DNA of 64,000 bases from Catonia carolina (Eukaryota; Arthropoda; Insecta; Hemiptera; Achilidae). Below are positions 33,991-44,557 of the stretch, piece after piece. Both the position numbers and the translations under genes were made by a program. The DNA lies in NCBI GenBank assembly GCA_035578175.1, contig JAQMRL010000006.1:55221001-55285000 (forward strand), in the 5' to 3' direction. Within the stretch, counting starts at the first letter, position 1. Each line of letters starts with the position of its first letter. Under the pieces are notes generated by a model that made no database searches, was not told the origin of the DNA, and worked only from the letters and a program-made list of their open reading frames with translations.

Positions 33991-34455
33991 AGAGAAGTAG
34001 TATAAGGTATACAGTTGAAGAGAAATAAAAAAATAATTATAAAATTTTCAGAATACATTTTTTAACAAAAGAATGGTCTTTACTTTACAGATATCCTTCA
34101 TATATCTTCTGGAATTAGTTTGATCTAATTAAAGGAGACCAACTTAACAAAGTTCTTTTAAATTTTGTGCTAATTCTCCGCTTCTATATGATGTAACTTT
34201 TAGAAATCTATCTTTCAAAGTACATTTTCAAGGAGGAAACATTAATAAATAATACCTTTTTAGAAATATTATAAAATAAGTAGTATTTACTTAAAAACTA
34301 GGTGATGTAAATATATTAGACTTTTTTTTAAATATCTTTTTAAAGAGTAACGAACAAGAGTAATGAAAGTGGATGAAATATTAACGATTAATAATATATG
34401 AATTATTGGTAACAATAAACAATTAAAACTGTATGGTTACTTTAAATTAAATATA

Positions 34456-34817
34456 CACTCACTCCCCGACTTACGTCCACTTGCATTTACAACAGAAATT
34501 AAAAGCTTTTTTTCCCTTGTAAAATGTTTAAAGTTTGTTATTTTTATGCTCCCACTAATCTTTGTTAAGTATGTGTAAATGTACCGAATTGTATTGTTAA
34601 GTAATATTAAATTTTGTAATCTAATTTTTTAAAATAAGTGCAAAAACAAAACAAGTGCAGTATTAGTTCAATATATGGGTACATTTACGGCTCTGTATTT
34701 TACAGTACCAGGATATTACCTCACAGTACATACATACATTTGACTTACGTCCGTTTACAAGTGGTTTTACGAGTGGTCAATCAGAACGAATTACAGCAGT
34801 AAGTCGGGGAGTGACTG
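34456..34817. mobile_element. pogo/Tigger-type MITE
   Basis: The left end CACTCACTCCCCGACTTACG and right end CAGTCACTCCCCGACTTAC (other strand) are flanked by TA (34454-34455, 34818-34819). The second internal copy, gacttacgtccgtttac, is subterminal. It is 362 bp and non-coding, and ends 90 bp from the MICU1 stop codon on the 3' side of that gene. Confidence 0.7.
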
Positions 34818-34906
34818 TACCATTAAGTTTATAATTTAATGGAATATAATTAATGACAATACAGATTTAATTAAAAATGGTAAATAATTAACGATAATTA
34901 AAATAT

Positions 34907-35061
34907 TTAAATATCTAATATAACAGGCCTTGTTTCTCTTGCACATTTTATGACAGATTGGATGAACTTAACGAATCCAGTATCTTTTGGTTTTTCTAAT
35001 CCTCTTAGTAAACGATTTTTCATAACTGCTACAAATTCTCGGTTACTTAATTGACCATCCA
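34907..35061 (-). CDS. MICU1: MICU1 terminal exon
   Basis: Acceptor CAATTTTAG. It encodes [40 protein letters not shown] and [10 protein letters not shown], then TAA at 34909-34907. The tail is short, as expected for the family. Confidence 0.9.
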
Positions 35062-38000
35062 CTAAAATTGAAAAAATAAACAAAGCCATATAAAATACAA
35101 AATACCATACAATATAAATACCATATTATATAAATTTGATTTTAAATGTTTCACAAATTGTAATATTTAATTAGTTTCATTGTTAATAACTTCATAAAAA
35201 AAACAACAAAAAATAGATTTTTAATACGTAGGTGTGTAATAATAGTCTCTATGCCACATCTTCTCAATAAGGATGTTAATTTCTTCATGAAATTTTGATT
35301 TAAAATAAAAACATAACCTATGTTATTAACGATGCAGAATGAAAAACATAACACAATTTTAATCATGAGTGAATGATGGTAAACAAAAATAAACGTCTGC
35401 AGAAGATAAAAATACAGAAAATCACAAATAGATGATGCTAAACTAAGCTCAGTAGAAAAAATTTTTAAATAAAAGAAGTAGATTTATTCATTTCCTATTA
35501 CTTTAATTTTATTCATTTTTGTCTAAAATTAAAACTAATCCCGCAACCTTGAAAAATTTCATTTTTTTACTAATTTTTATGATAAAAATACTAAAAAATC
35601 ACTATTTCCTTATGTATTTTAGGTAAATAAAATTCTGTTGAGCAGACACCAAATAAGCTTGCTGGTGTAGCTATGTGAACAGTTCGGATTTTAGTTGGTA
35701 GATTTCGTGTCTTATTACCAAACTGCCTACAAAATCACAGGCGCTGAACGATGTAAATTATCATCTATTAGCGACGTTAAAAACATTCCATTGTAAACAT
35801 GATTACAATGGAATGTTTTAACGCCTACATGATTTAACGCCTACCACATACAACATTACAGACTAATATTTTCAGATCAGCTGATATATAATGCCGCAAG
35901 AGCGATATGACTCTGATCACAGCTGATACAGCACTGACTCCCACCACTTGCTGAGGCAACCGAGCGCGCCATTACCAAAATAAGCCTTCTGCGCACTTCA
36001 TTTTTTTTTTTGGTTTAACTTCCGACTGTTCTGCAATTACTGCTAATGCAGACAGTGAAGGATGAAATGATTTTTTGTATTGTATGAAAATATGCCGTGC
36101 CTGAATGGGATTTGAACCCAAGACTGCATGATGAGAGGCAAGCATGTTACCAACTACGCCAATGCGGCCGGAAAAAAAACTGCGCACTTTAAAAAACTGA
36201 CAAGCTTATTTAGCATCCACTCTACTGTATACAATAAAGTATCGCTTAAAATACATCTTTGAAATAAATTTGAATTTGCTTAATGTGTTACAAAAATATA
36301 TGTTTTTCAAAAAAAATTACAAAATATATACAGTACTGAATTTTTAAATTCTGTAAAAACGTGGAAAAAATTATGCTGGGACATAATTCAACCCATATTA
36401 TATTTGAAAGCGTGGTATAACTGATGACAATGTTATAAACGGGGATCACTGTATTTTACAAAAATTCAATTTTACTATATACTGTACATACACTTTATTG
36501 GGTGGTTCCAATTGTTCATACAACCATCTTATTCTACTTGAAGATGGCTTTACAAGAGAAGTTGAAACATTGTAATAAAAACAACTGAAGATGCATTTTG
36601 ACCCAGCAATAAAGAAAATTACACTGTGTATAGTGTACCAACATAGATATTAATGGAAATTTGAGTTGTCGTAAACATAATGATATAAAAATAATTATTT
36701 ACATATACTTACAATTTTCATCGAATATTGTGAAGACAACGTTAATGACATGGTCAGTTAGATCCACATGAGCAACTGTTTTAGCGACATGTTTTAATGT
36801 GGCTAAATGGACAAAATAAACATAAAATTAATTACACATTACCATATTATACATTATTAAAATAATAATTCCGAAAGCCTAATTCCTCAAGTAAAGTTCA
36901 AGTTTGAACAAGTTGACACTTGTCAGTTAGCTTCCAGAGCCGGAAGAAAAAGGTCGTGCTTACTATTTCTGTCGCATATCATGAATTTCAAAAAATGCGT
37001 TGGCGTTAAATTTTGTTTTAAGTTGCAAAAATGTGCCAATGAAGCTTATGAAATGTTAAAATTAGTGCATGGCGATAATGTGGTACTTCTGAAGATTATT
37101 TACAAGTGGTATGTGCTATTTAAAGGTGGAAATGAGTTGATTGAAGATGAGCAAATTGTATTGAAAAATACAAATGATGGAATAGACAATCTCGTTCCAC
37201 CTGATTAATAGCACAATTAAGAGACATTGGATCATGCGATCTAAAGTCACCTGAAGAGTAAAAACGATGGGATAGAGTAACCTTGCTCTAGCCGATTTAG
37301 CACTACAGTTGTAAGCCATAGGCTCTCCTCTTCAGTTCAGTAGAGCAGATGCTCTACCTATACAAGGCCACCATGTGGAGGTCGCACCTCAAAATCTGGA
37401 CCTTACTGACCATTCCCGGCAGAAGCATTTGCCGGTTTTGATTCCACCAGCAGGAGAACGAGTCCCACACTCAAATAAACTATATATAAACATTTTTTTT
37501 TGAAGTAGAAAAGTGATGTTCTTAATAAATTAATCAAACATTGTTTGTGTTAGTCTGAATTCAAACTTTGAAAAGGAAGATGCATCCTTCAAAATATTTC
37601 TAGAAGCTTTTATAATATTACCGGATGAAGCGGTGTGTACTGGGAAAGTGCAAAGTTTGTAAGTTAAGAAAAAATAAAAAGAAAGCAGTGTAAAAGGTGA
37701 ATGTAAAAAGTTTTGTTAAAACTCATTATATTAAATAAATCAATCAGGGTCATCCAAAAAAACTGACATTCTGAAATGGGTCCATTTTAATAATTTGGGA
37801 AAACTGATTCTTTTGCACACTTAAAACATAAAATTAAACAATTACCTTGATCAATTGAAGCACCAGCTATGTGGTAAAATGTTAAGGCTGTATCGACGTC
37901 ATTGATATTATTTAAAAAGTGAAAGAACTTAAGATAATCATCCCTACTAATTCCTTGAGCATTCTCTTTGAACCTAGAGCCAAACAAAACACAGAGAATT

Positions 38001-41000
38001 ACTTTTAAGATTTTTCATTGTTGTTTAAATTTTTTTTAATCACTAATGTGTGTATGTTGCAATTTGTTCAATTCAGAACAATAAGCAACACCATGACCCA
38101 ATGAGATGAGGATGATGTGTATGACGTGTAAATGAGCTGCAGTATGGTTAGTTGAACCCCAACTATCAAAGTTACTTTGATGGTTGGGGTTCAACTAACC
38201 ATACTCTCTCAGGAATGGTTGCCCTGGGTCTGTAAAAGACAGCACCTGATTTACATGTCATACACATCATCCTCATCTCATTGGGTCATGGTGTAGCTCA
38301 GCTGTTGAACAGCTGACTTGTGGCAACAACTTTACCTCTAGACCAACCTGCTGGGACAATTAAATTTAAATAGTAACTTCCTTTAGGAGGGATATCTCCT
38401 GTAGTTGTCATCATCTCGCCTTAAACCCATTCCTCCATTTATCCTACTCCATCCAACCCCCTCCCAAAGTTCTCTCCTCTCCATGGCGTCATCCACTTCA
38501 TCTTTTAGGGCCATCAGGGTCAGACTCTCTTGAATTTCCCACTGGTCGCCAACGCCATCTGTGCTATCCATCTGGCTTTCTCACATGCCCATGCAATATC
38601 AACCTTGTTTCCTCAATGGAACATTGCTCTCCCCCCTTGTTCCTCTTCATACTTCCTCAGTAGTAACTCAAACCATTCTGGCCAACTCACATCTTCATCT
38701 CCAGAACTCCATCTTTATCGCATTAAATTAACCCCATTTCCTTCATTTACCAGGCTGGCCTACTGCCAAAGTGGTTAGCGCAACTGGCTTCTATGCTGGG
38801 GTCCCAGGTTTGATTCCCAGTAAGTTTTGGAACTTTTTCATCACTCATCTTCATCTATCTCACAGTCTGCATTAGCAACAATAGCAAAACCGTCAGACGT
38901 AAATAAAACAAAAAAAAGTTTCATTTACCACCCATCATCTCTTAGCCCAATAAGTCATTATGCTGCATGCTATCTTGCTAAATATTCTTATTTTTGTGTT
39001 TTTTTAATGGGCTGTCAAGAATATTTTGCGAGTACATAATAAAGTTATATATTTAACAGTTAAACAAAACACTTACACTTTCTTTACACGTTTTATGATG
39101 CGAGATTTTTTCTTTGGTGCATAACCAGCATACGCCAATAACAATTCAGTGAAATCAGCTTCTGATATATTACCATCTTCATTAGGATTCTTTCGTTGAA
39201 ACTGAAATCAAAAACAAATATAGTTAACCAATAAAAATTAACATACAAGTTTTGCAACAATATAAAAACTACAAAAATTTTTATTTAAATGTATACCTCA
39301 AGATTAAGAATTTCTCTTTGAAGTTGCTGTTGAAATTCAAGAAATTTTTCAATTGTTAATTTTTGATTCATTTTTGCGCCGAAGAAATAAGTGGTCAATG
39401 CAGAATTCACACCCTGTAAAGAAAATTTACATTAATATTTTCAAATACAAACTTATTTGTCACATATAATATTAAACAAAATACTAATTGTTTCAACAAT
39501 GTAAGCAGCTTGATCAATCTGAGAAACAGTTAATATACGAGGGCAATCCAGAAAGTAACAGACGTTTTGGCCTGGCGCGGCAGTGGGCGGAGCTAGCATC
39601 GCCATCTTGGCGTCAAGAGTGTTTCTACATTCAGTACACAACCAGGTGTGGTAGCTAGAGCATCGTACGTATTGAACTTTTTATACAGTGGAGTTTTAAA
39701 ATGAGTGCTGTGATTGAAAATCCCACCAGTTGTAAAGTGGAAACCATGTTATCGATCGTATCGTAACTAGTGACGAGACTTGCGTAAAGCACGTCAATTG
39801 TGAAACAAAACAGCAGTCGATGGAGTGGAGTCACACGCATTCGCCCAAGAAACCGAGAAAGTGTCTGCAGACGCTATCAGCAAGAAAAATCATGGCTACT
39901 GTGTTTTGGGATGCTCATGAAGTAATTTTCGTTGATTTTCTTGAACTAGGCCAAACAATCAATTCAGAGAGGTATTGCAAAACACTCAGAAAATTAAGAC
40001 GCACGATACAAAACAAGCGTCGGGGAAAACTTAGTGGGAAAGTTTTGTTTTTCCACGACAACGCCCATCCATACACGGCAAACATACTCAAGAGCTCTTG
40101 GAAGGTTTTGGATGGGAAGTTTTTAATCATCCGCCGTACAGCCCGGATTTGGTGCCGAGCGATTACCATCTGTTCCCAGCGATGAAGACATGGCTCGCTA
40201 TGCAACGCTTCGACACTGATGCTGAACTCCATGCCGGTGTAAACCAGTGGTTGAACTCGCAGGCGGCAGATTACTACAAAGAGGGCATTGAAAAGCTTGT
40301 ACCACGTTACGATAAATGCATTAATTTACTTGGCGATTACGTAGTAAAATAGCCTAAGTGTTAACCTTCAAAATGTATGCAATAAAAATTGGTTTTTTTA
40401 CTTAGTTTTTTTTTTATTTCAAAACGTCTGTTACTTTCTGGACAGCCCTCGTACAATATGATCAAGAAACGTAATTTCTACTTTCTCTTGCCCTATATGA
40501 AATAACTTACGGACAACTGGTAAACCGGATGTTATCACTACATAAAATATATTGACGTCCTGTTTTCCGGACGTTGGTACTAAAAGGGTTAAGGTGTCAG
40601 TTGGCCCTGAGAACAAACTCAATTTGCCGCCTTAAAGCATCAGTTGGCCTCAACGTGTTAAAATTAAGAATATTTTTAAATTTTACATTGTTTACCCATG
40701 AAAGTGATTCAAACCAGTTTTTTAATCATACCAATACCATAGTGATCAGTGATTTGAAATTATGTGGAAACTTTTAACCTCCAGTTTTGCAGCAGAATGG
40801 ACTACTAACATTGAGACTTTTTCATTGAGGTGGCCAAAAATATTCATTTATGAACATTTTTACAAAACTACAATAAAAATTAACACATGTGTTATAGCTT
40901 ACTTTAAAAGTATTTCCAGTATTAGCATGATCTCGATGTCTACTACCAATTGATGTCTGTTGACGAATCAATGTTGCAACTTTCTCAAATTCCTCAGAAT

Positions 41001-41063
41001 CAACGTCACCATCCCCATTTAAATCAAACATTCTAAATGCAATTTCAAAATGCCTTCTTGAAG
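34907..41063 (-). CDS. MICU1: mitochondrial calcium uptake protein 1, C-terminal half
   Basis: Six minus-strand exons (41063-40903, 39413-39297, 39201-39077, 37973-37846, 36802-36713, 35061-34907) join with consistent phases to give 257 residues and a stop. MICU1 sits in the mitochondrial intermembrane space and gates the calcium uniporter by Ca2+ binding. The first visible exon carries a canonical EF-hand loop, [13 protein letters not shown]. Then come [29 protein letters not shown] and the second functional loop [12 protein letters not shown], split by an intron. [11 protein letters not shown] near the end is diagnostic of MICU1 rather than MICU2/3. The N-terminal half (targeting peptide, first helical lobe) was not found up to 64000, so the gene is partial here. 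Introns host a mariner, several SINEs and RepA. Confidence 0.9.
35335..35612 (+). mobile_element. RepA 5' part, strongly diverged
   Basis: Contains aattttaatcatgagtgaat, gctaaactaagctc(a)gtaga and ttaaataaaag(a)agtaga in RepA order. It lies in an intron-3' region of MICU1. Confidence 0.55.
35780..35819. repeat. 17-bp stem hairpin
   Basis: aaaacattccattgtaa, loop acatga, then ttacaatggaatgtttt. The outer bases (gcg ... cgc) can extend it with a one-base bulge. Probably the centre of a small palindromic element. Confidence 0.6.
35999..36179 (-). mobile_element. SINE-1 copy with 10-bp target duplication
   Basis: Full-length in reverse orientation, from the T-rich run to caactacgccaatgcggccg. 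CTGCGCACTT lies at 35989-35998 and again at 36180-36189. Confidence 0.85.
36713..36802 (-). CDS. MICU1: MICU1 exon preceding the last EF-hand loop
   Basis: Acceptor TCCATTTAG, donor ATT|GTAAGT. It encodes [20 protein letters not shown] and VVFTIFDEN; the loop begins in this exon and finishes in the next. Confidence 0.85.
36900..37215 (+). mobile_element. mariner N-terminal fragment
   Basis: The frame at 36981 reads [20 protein letters not shown], then [20 protein letters not shown] and [12 protein letters not shown]. This is the first helix-turn-helix and linker of a mariner transposase. The catalytic domain is absent. Confidence 0.75.
37216..38044. other. intron DNA around the MICU1 exon at 37846-37973
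   Basis: Apart from the exon nothing is recognised. A run near 37300-37400 (caaggccaccatgtggagg region) is possibly an old retroposon. Confidence 0.3.
37846..37973 (-). CDS. MICU1: MICU1 exon, NINDVDTAL block
   Basis: Acceptor GGCTCTAG, donor CAAG|GTAATT. It completes the split valine and encodes [20 protein letters not shown], then [20 protein letters not shown]. Phase 1 out. Confidence 0.9.
38045..38350. mobile_element. head-to-head pair of SINE-2 copies
   Basis: The left half is SINE-2 on the minus strand (catgacccaatgagatgagg), the right half SINE-2 on the plus strand (cctcatctcattgggtcatg). They meet near 38172 at ggttggggttcaactaacca. The arms pair almost perfectly over about 95 bp. 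Confidence 0.75.
38390..38750 (-). other. CT-rich stretch, possible retroelement fragment
   Basis: On the minus strand a frame reads [20 protein letters not shown]. It looks like the degraded C-terminus of a retroelement protein and ends at the SINE-4 copy. Not enough to name a family. Confidence 0.35.
38751..38930 (+). mobile_element. SINE-4 copy
   Basis: ggttagcgcaactggcttct and gggtcccaggtttgattccc form the tRNA-like head. The tail resembles SINE-1 (cattagcaacaatagcaaaa, cgtcagacgtaaat), ending in an A-rich run. Confidence 0.7.
39077..39201 (-). CDS. MICU1: MICU1 exon, degenerate EF-hand region
   Basis: Acceptor GATTTCAG, donor GT|GTAAGT. It encodes [20 protein letters not shown] and then [20 protein letters not shown], ending in phase 2. 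The loop-like [11 protein letters not shown] lacks full ligands, as in the pseudo-EF hands of the family. Confidence 0.85.
39297..39413 (-). CDS. MICU1: MICU1 exon, SALTTYFFG block
   Basis: Acceptor TTTACAG, donor GAG|GTATAC. 39 codons, phase 0-0: [17 protein letters not shown], then [15 protein letters not shown]. This is a strongly conserved MICU1 segment between the EF-hand lobes. Confidence 0.9.
39538..40451 (+). mobile_element. mariner element, N-terminally deleted and frameshifted
   Basis: The ends CGAGGGCAATCCAGAAAGTA and, on the other strand, CGAGGGCTGTCCAGAAAGTA are flanked by TA (39536-39537, 40452-40453). The plus strand encodes [15 protein letters not shown] (first aspartate block), [12 protein letters not shown] (second) and, in another frame after a shift near 40100, [13 protein letters not shown] (third). 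It is 914 bp against about 1.3 kb: the DNA-binding domain is gone and the frame is broken, so no transposase. It lies in a MICU1 intron. Confidence 0.85.
40476..40600. repeat. short dispersed repeat, with RepA terminal scrap
   Basis: aacttacggac(a)ctggtaaacc and ttgacgtcctgttttccgga recur at 44205-44290. The preceding tactttctcttgccc is a RepA 3' terminus. Confidence 0.5.
40903..41063 (-). CDS. MICU1: MICU1 exon with first canonical EF-hand
   Basis: Acceptor AATGTTACAG, donor AAA|GTAAGC. It starts with two bases of a split codon and then [20 protein letters not shown]; the loop has D, N, D, V, D and E at calcium-ligating spacing. It ends GNTFK, phase 0. Confidence 0.9.
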
Positions 41064-41618
41064 CTGTAACATTTAAAAAAATGCAAAATATTAAAAGAAA
41101 GTTTGGCAAGAATAATTATAATAATTTTATATAAAATTTAATATGCCCTTAACAGGCAGAAGGAGTGTAAACCCCCTAAAGGGTAGTGACGAAATATTAC
41201 ATTTCTGTTAAAACACAAAATTATTTTTGCATTAGAACGTAATATTTCATCGCATACCGCTGGCAATGTGTACCAGCAGTCTTTTATAGTTCTCTTTTCA
41301 TCTGTTGGATTATAATAGTGCTTTTTGTCAAATCTTTCCATATTCAGTGACAATTCCAAGGCAACTAGTTGATGTTATTGCAGTTGTACAACCTACATAA
41401 TGTTGTCCATTGTTTGCTGGATGCTTATAATAGTTTTATTAAAAATAGTATTGGTTTCAATTTTTTGTTTTATTAATGTTAAAATAATTACTATAATAGT
41501 TTTTGAACAGGTAATTTTCTTAAATATACTTATAAAAATGTCACCAAAAAAATAAATAAATAAATAAAAATAATTATTCAGTGGAAAAAGATTAAGCAAA
41601 ATAACATTGCTTTTTTTG

Positions 41619-42011
41619 GCCATCATGGGCAGATGGAGTGTTAAATTAATTGCACTCGATCTGCTGGTTCCAGGGCTACAAAAAATAGTTCTGTTTATCA
41701 CATGATTAGCCAATTATACAACTGAACAATTTAAGAACAGAAGAGGTAGAGGTGTAAAAGACACTAGTCAGAGTTATCTCCTCTGAGAATAATGAATTTT
41801 ACTTTATAGCCAGACCCTGTAGTGAATGAAGTGAAGGTGTCATTTGCAGGGTGGAAAGTAGGTGCTTTTTGAAGGGCCTAGCATGCTGACAAGCATACTC
41901 TTTTAACTCAGTGAGGAAGGCAATATAGTAACCACCTCACTCCTCATTTTTACTTAGTAAAACCTCTAAAGGTTCAAAGCAGCCTTTCAGCTGTTGACCT
42001 AAACAACAATA
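41619..42011 (+). mobile_element. SINE-3 family copy
   Basis: gggcagatggagtgttaaat, gatctgctggttccagggct, gaggtagaggtgtaaaagac, tagccagaccctgt and cctttcagctgttgacctaa are shared with five other copies. The roughly 390-bp body ends in aacaacaata-type repeats. No tRNA-like promoter was recognised, so the SINE label is provisional. Confidence 0.7.
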
Positions 42012-42054
42012 ACATTACTTTGGGTTAAAAAAAATTAACCGTTAAGAGGTTAAA

Positions 42055-42414
42055 TTATTATTTGCACTCGATCTGCTAGTTCCAGGGCTACAAAAAAAAC
42101 AGTTCTATTTCACATGGTCAGCCAATTATATATAGCATTTAAGAACAAAAGAGATATAGGTGTAAAAGACACTAGCCAGAGACAGTATTATCTCCTCTGA
42201 GAGTAATGAATTTCATTATACAGCCAAACCCTGTGGTGAATTAAGTGAAGGTGTCATTTTGTAGAGTGGAAAATAGATGCTTTTCAGAGGGCCAGGCATG
42301 CTGATAAGCATACTTTTCCACTCAGTGAGAAAGACAATTGTAAACCACCTCACTTCTTGTTTTACTTAGTATAGCCTCTAGAGGTTCAAACCAACCTTTC
42401 GGCTGATAACCTAA
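42055..42414 (+). mobile_element. SINE-3 copy, tandem to the previous one
   Basis: The same body, missing the first 40 bp, starts 44 bp after the end of the copy at 41619-42011 and is about 85-90% similar by eye. A GA-rich microsatellite (42418-42470) follows its tail. Confidence 0.7.
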
Positions 42415-42417
42415 AAA

Positions 42418-42470
42418 CCAAGGAGAAGGAGGAGGAGGAGGAGGAGAACGAGAATGAGAAGAAGAAGAAT
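42418..42470. repeat. GAG/GAA-rich microsatellite
   Basis: aaggagaaggaggaggagga followed by gaagaagaagaa units, at the 3' tail of a SINE-3 copy. Confidence 0.8.
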
Positions 42471-43035
42471 TTATGGCTGAAGATCAAAGTTTACCTTTGT
42501 CAGTTAAAAATTTACTCTAACTTAAAAAAAAATTATAATAATACATACATGTTTGACAGAATTAATCATGTATTAACCAGGGTGAAACACTCTACAAAAA
42601 TATATTTACTGAAACAGGGTCAACAGCTTTAACACCTGTATAAGACAAAAAGCTGTTTATAAATCAATACTCTATGTTTACAGAAAATAGATACCTTTAA
42701 TTTCATTTTAATTTTTAACCTTGAATTATTTTATGCCGGTGACTAATCAACTCAATTTCTTTTTAAATATATGTATTCAGCAGCAAAAATGTTTAACTTT
42801 TAAAATTAAATTTACTACAACTATCTACTGCATAATAAATTATCAGAGTTGTGGTTAGAGTTTTTGTTTTGAAGTAATATTAACGTCTAATATTAACGTT
42901 AAAATCAGAAAAATTGAGTAATAAAGTAATTTTATTGTTTCAATTTTTTTTTATTCATATTGTGCCACTTTTAAATATAATCCCTAAATATGTCATGAAG
43001 ACTTAGATCAGGTAGGGAATTAACAGGAGATAATG
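42471..43035. other. unassigned AT-rich DNA
   Basis: No exon of MICU1 and no recognised element was found here. Confidence 0.3.
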
Positions 43036-43046
43036 ACAGTGAAGCA

Positions 43047-43194
43047 TTTTTTTTTTTTTTTTTGGTTTAACATTTGACTGTTTTGCAATTACTGCAAATG
43101 CGGACGGTGAAGGATGAAATGATTTTTGTAACGTATGAAAATATGCCGTACCTGAATGGGATTCGAACCCAAGACCGCATGATGAGAGGCGAGC
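43047..43194 (-). mobile_element. SINE-1 copy, 5'-truncated, 11-bp target duplication
   Basis: A T-run, then gtttaacatttgactgtttt to aagaccgcatgatgagaggc. ACAGTGAAGCA lies at 43036-43046 and 43195-43205. Truncation of the tRNA-head end fits incomplete reverse transcription. Confidence 0.85.
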
Positions 43195-43360
43195 ACAGTG
43201 AAGCAGATGAAACTTTTTTTTAAAGGTGAAAAACTGGGGCGGGTATAATTGCCTGTTATTCCGCACAAGGATATAGAGGGCTCAAGTGTAGAACGCACTT
43301 TTCACATTATAACATTAAAATCTTACTAATATTTCACATCTAATATAATACATAATGCCA

Positions 43361-43526
43361 GCCGCATTGGCGTAGTTGTTAATGTGCTCGCCTCTCATCA
43401 TGCGGTCTTGGGTTCGAATCCCATTCAGGCACGGCATATTTTCATACGTTACAAAAAATCATTTCATCCTTCACCATTTGCATTAGCAGTAATTCCAGAA
43501 CAGTCAGACGTTAAACAAAAAAAAAT
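43361..43526 (+). mobile_element. SINE-1 copy
   Basis: Near full length, from gccgcattggcgtagttgtt through gggttcgaatcccattcagg to a poly(A) run. It lies about 170 bp from the inverted SINE-1 at 43047-43194. Confidence 0.8.
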
Positions 43527-43964
43527 CACTAACATTCAGTACTCACACCACGTAGTACCAGGAACCAAAAAATCCTGCTTTGACCCAAAACTATATTAGA
43601 ATCTCATCAAAAAGTTTTCCTTAGATATTAATTATATTACGTTAAAACTCCAATTGGTTATATGGAGAAAGACAGAGGAATAGGTGAAAATGGGACTGGA
43701 GTGGAGGAATGAAGAGATTTAACCCTTTAAGTGCTGAAACAATATTTAAAAGTTTGATGTAAAGTGTCATTTAATTTGAATAAGGATGTACAAAAAGTGC
43801 CAGCCCTTGTTTCGAAAACTTGCAGATGTAAGCCTACCTCTGCTGACCAAACTTTATACGTTACAAAAAATAAATTTCCTGTTCAAAATAAATTTTTATT
43901 GTGTTCATAAAAAAAGAAATTGTTCTAACACTAAAAATATTCAAAATAGTTTTTTTTAGTTTAT

Positions 43965-44125
43965 TTAAAGTCGCATCGACAGCTTCGTCATTAGCAACAA
44001 CTGTGGGTTTTGGTACCTTAATGGTGATTTTAACATGTTAAAATTTCCAGCCGGGAATCGAACCTGGGACCTTTCACTTTGTAGGCTAGCGTGCTAGTCA
44101 CTACGCCATGGAGGCAGTTCCAAAA
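43965..44125 (-). mobile_element. SINE-4-like copy
   Basis: On the minus strand catggcgtagtgactagcac and gtcccaggttcgattcccgg form the head; the tail is close to the copy at 50703-50862 (ttgctaatgacgaagctgtc). Confidence 0.7.
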
Positions 44126-44159
44126 TAAATTATTCCATTAATTTTCGTTTAAAAGTTTT

Positions 44160-44362
44160 TGTGGAAATGTTCGGTTATCCGGACTTTGGCACTTTATGCG
44201 TAACTTACGGACATCTGGTAAACCAGATGTTATTACTACGTAAAAGATATCAACGTCCTGTTTTCTGGATGTTGGTACTGAGAGGGTTAAATAAAAGCAT
44301 TTCATTCTTCACCATCTGCATTAGCAGTAATTTCAGAACAGTCGGACGTTAAACCAAAATAA
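44160..44362 (+). repeat. short dispersed repeat followed by SINE-1 tail
   Basis: 44160-44287 matches 40476-40600. 44290-44362 is the 3' end of SINE-1 (ctgcattagcagtaatttca, gtcggacgttaaac). Confidence 0.6.
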
Positions 44363-44557
44363 AAACATGCAAAAAATAAATAAAATTTACTTTAAAATAT
44401 AATATCACAGATATAAAGCATCAAAATAAAAGTTATAAACATAAAAAAAACATACAAACATAAACTTAAACCTAATATCAGTTACAATAAAAAACACAAC
44501 ATTGACAACTTACAAAATTAAAATCTTACAAACTAGTATCACAGCAAAGAAAAAAAA

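Noticed and set aside
36525..36580. possible second hammerhead (tgaagatggc ... gttgaaac)
   Set aside because: The core reads TTGAAGA rather than CTGATGA and no cleavage-site stem closes; at best a decayed relative.
41138..41359. 73-codon minus frame with NPTDEKRTIKDCWYTLPAV
   Set aside because: Checked as a MICU1 upstream exon; it shows no MICU1 similarity and overlaps a SINE-3-like start. Left unassigned.
43361..43440. possible tRNA gene
   Set aside because: Same tRNA-like head repeated in at least six SINE-1 copies with poly(A) tails and target duplications.
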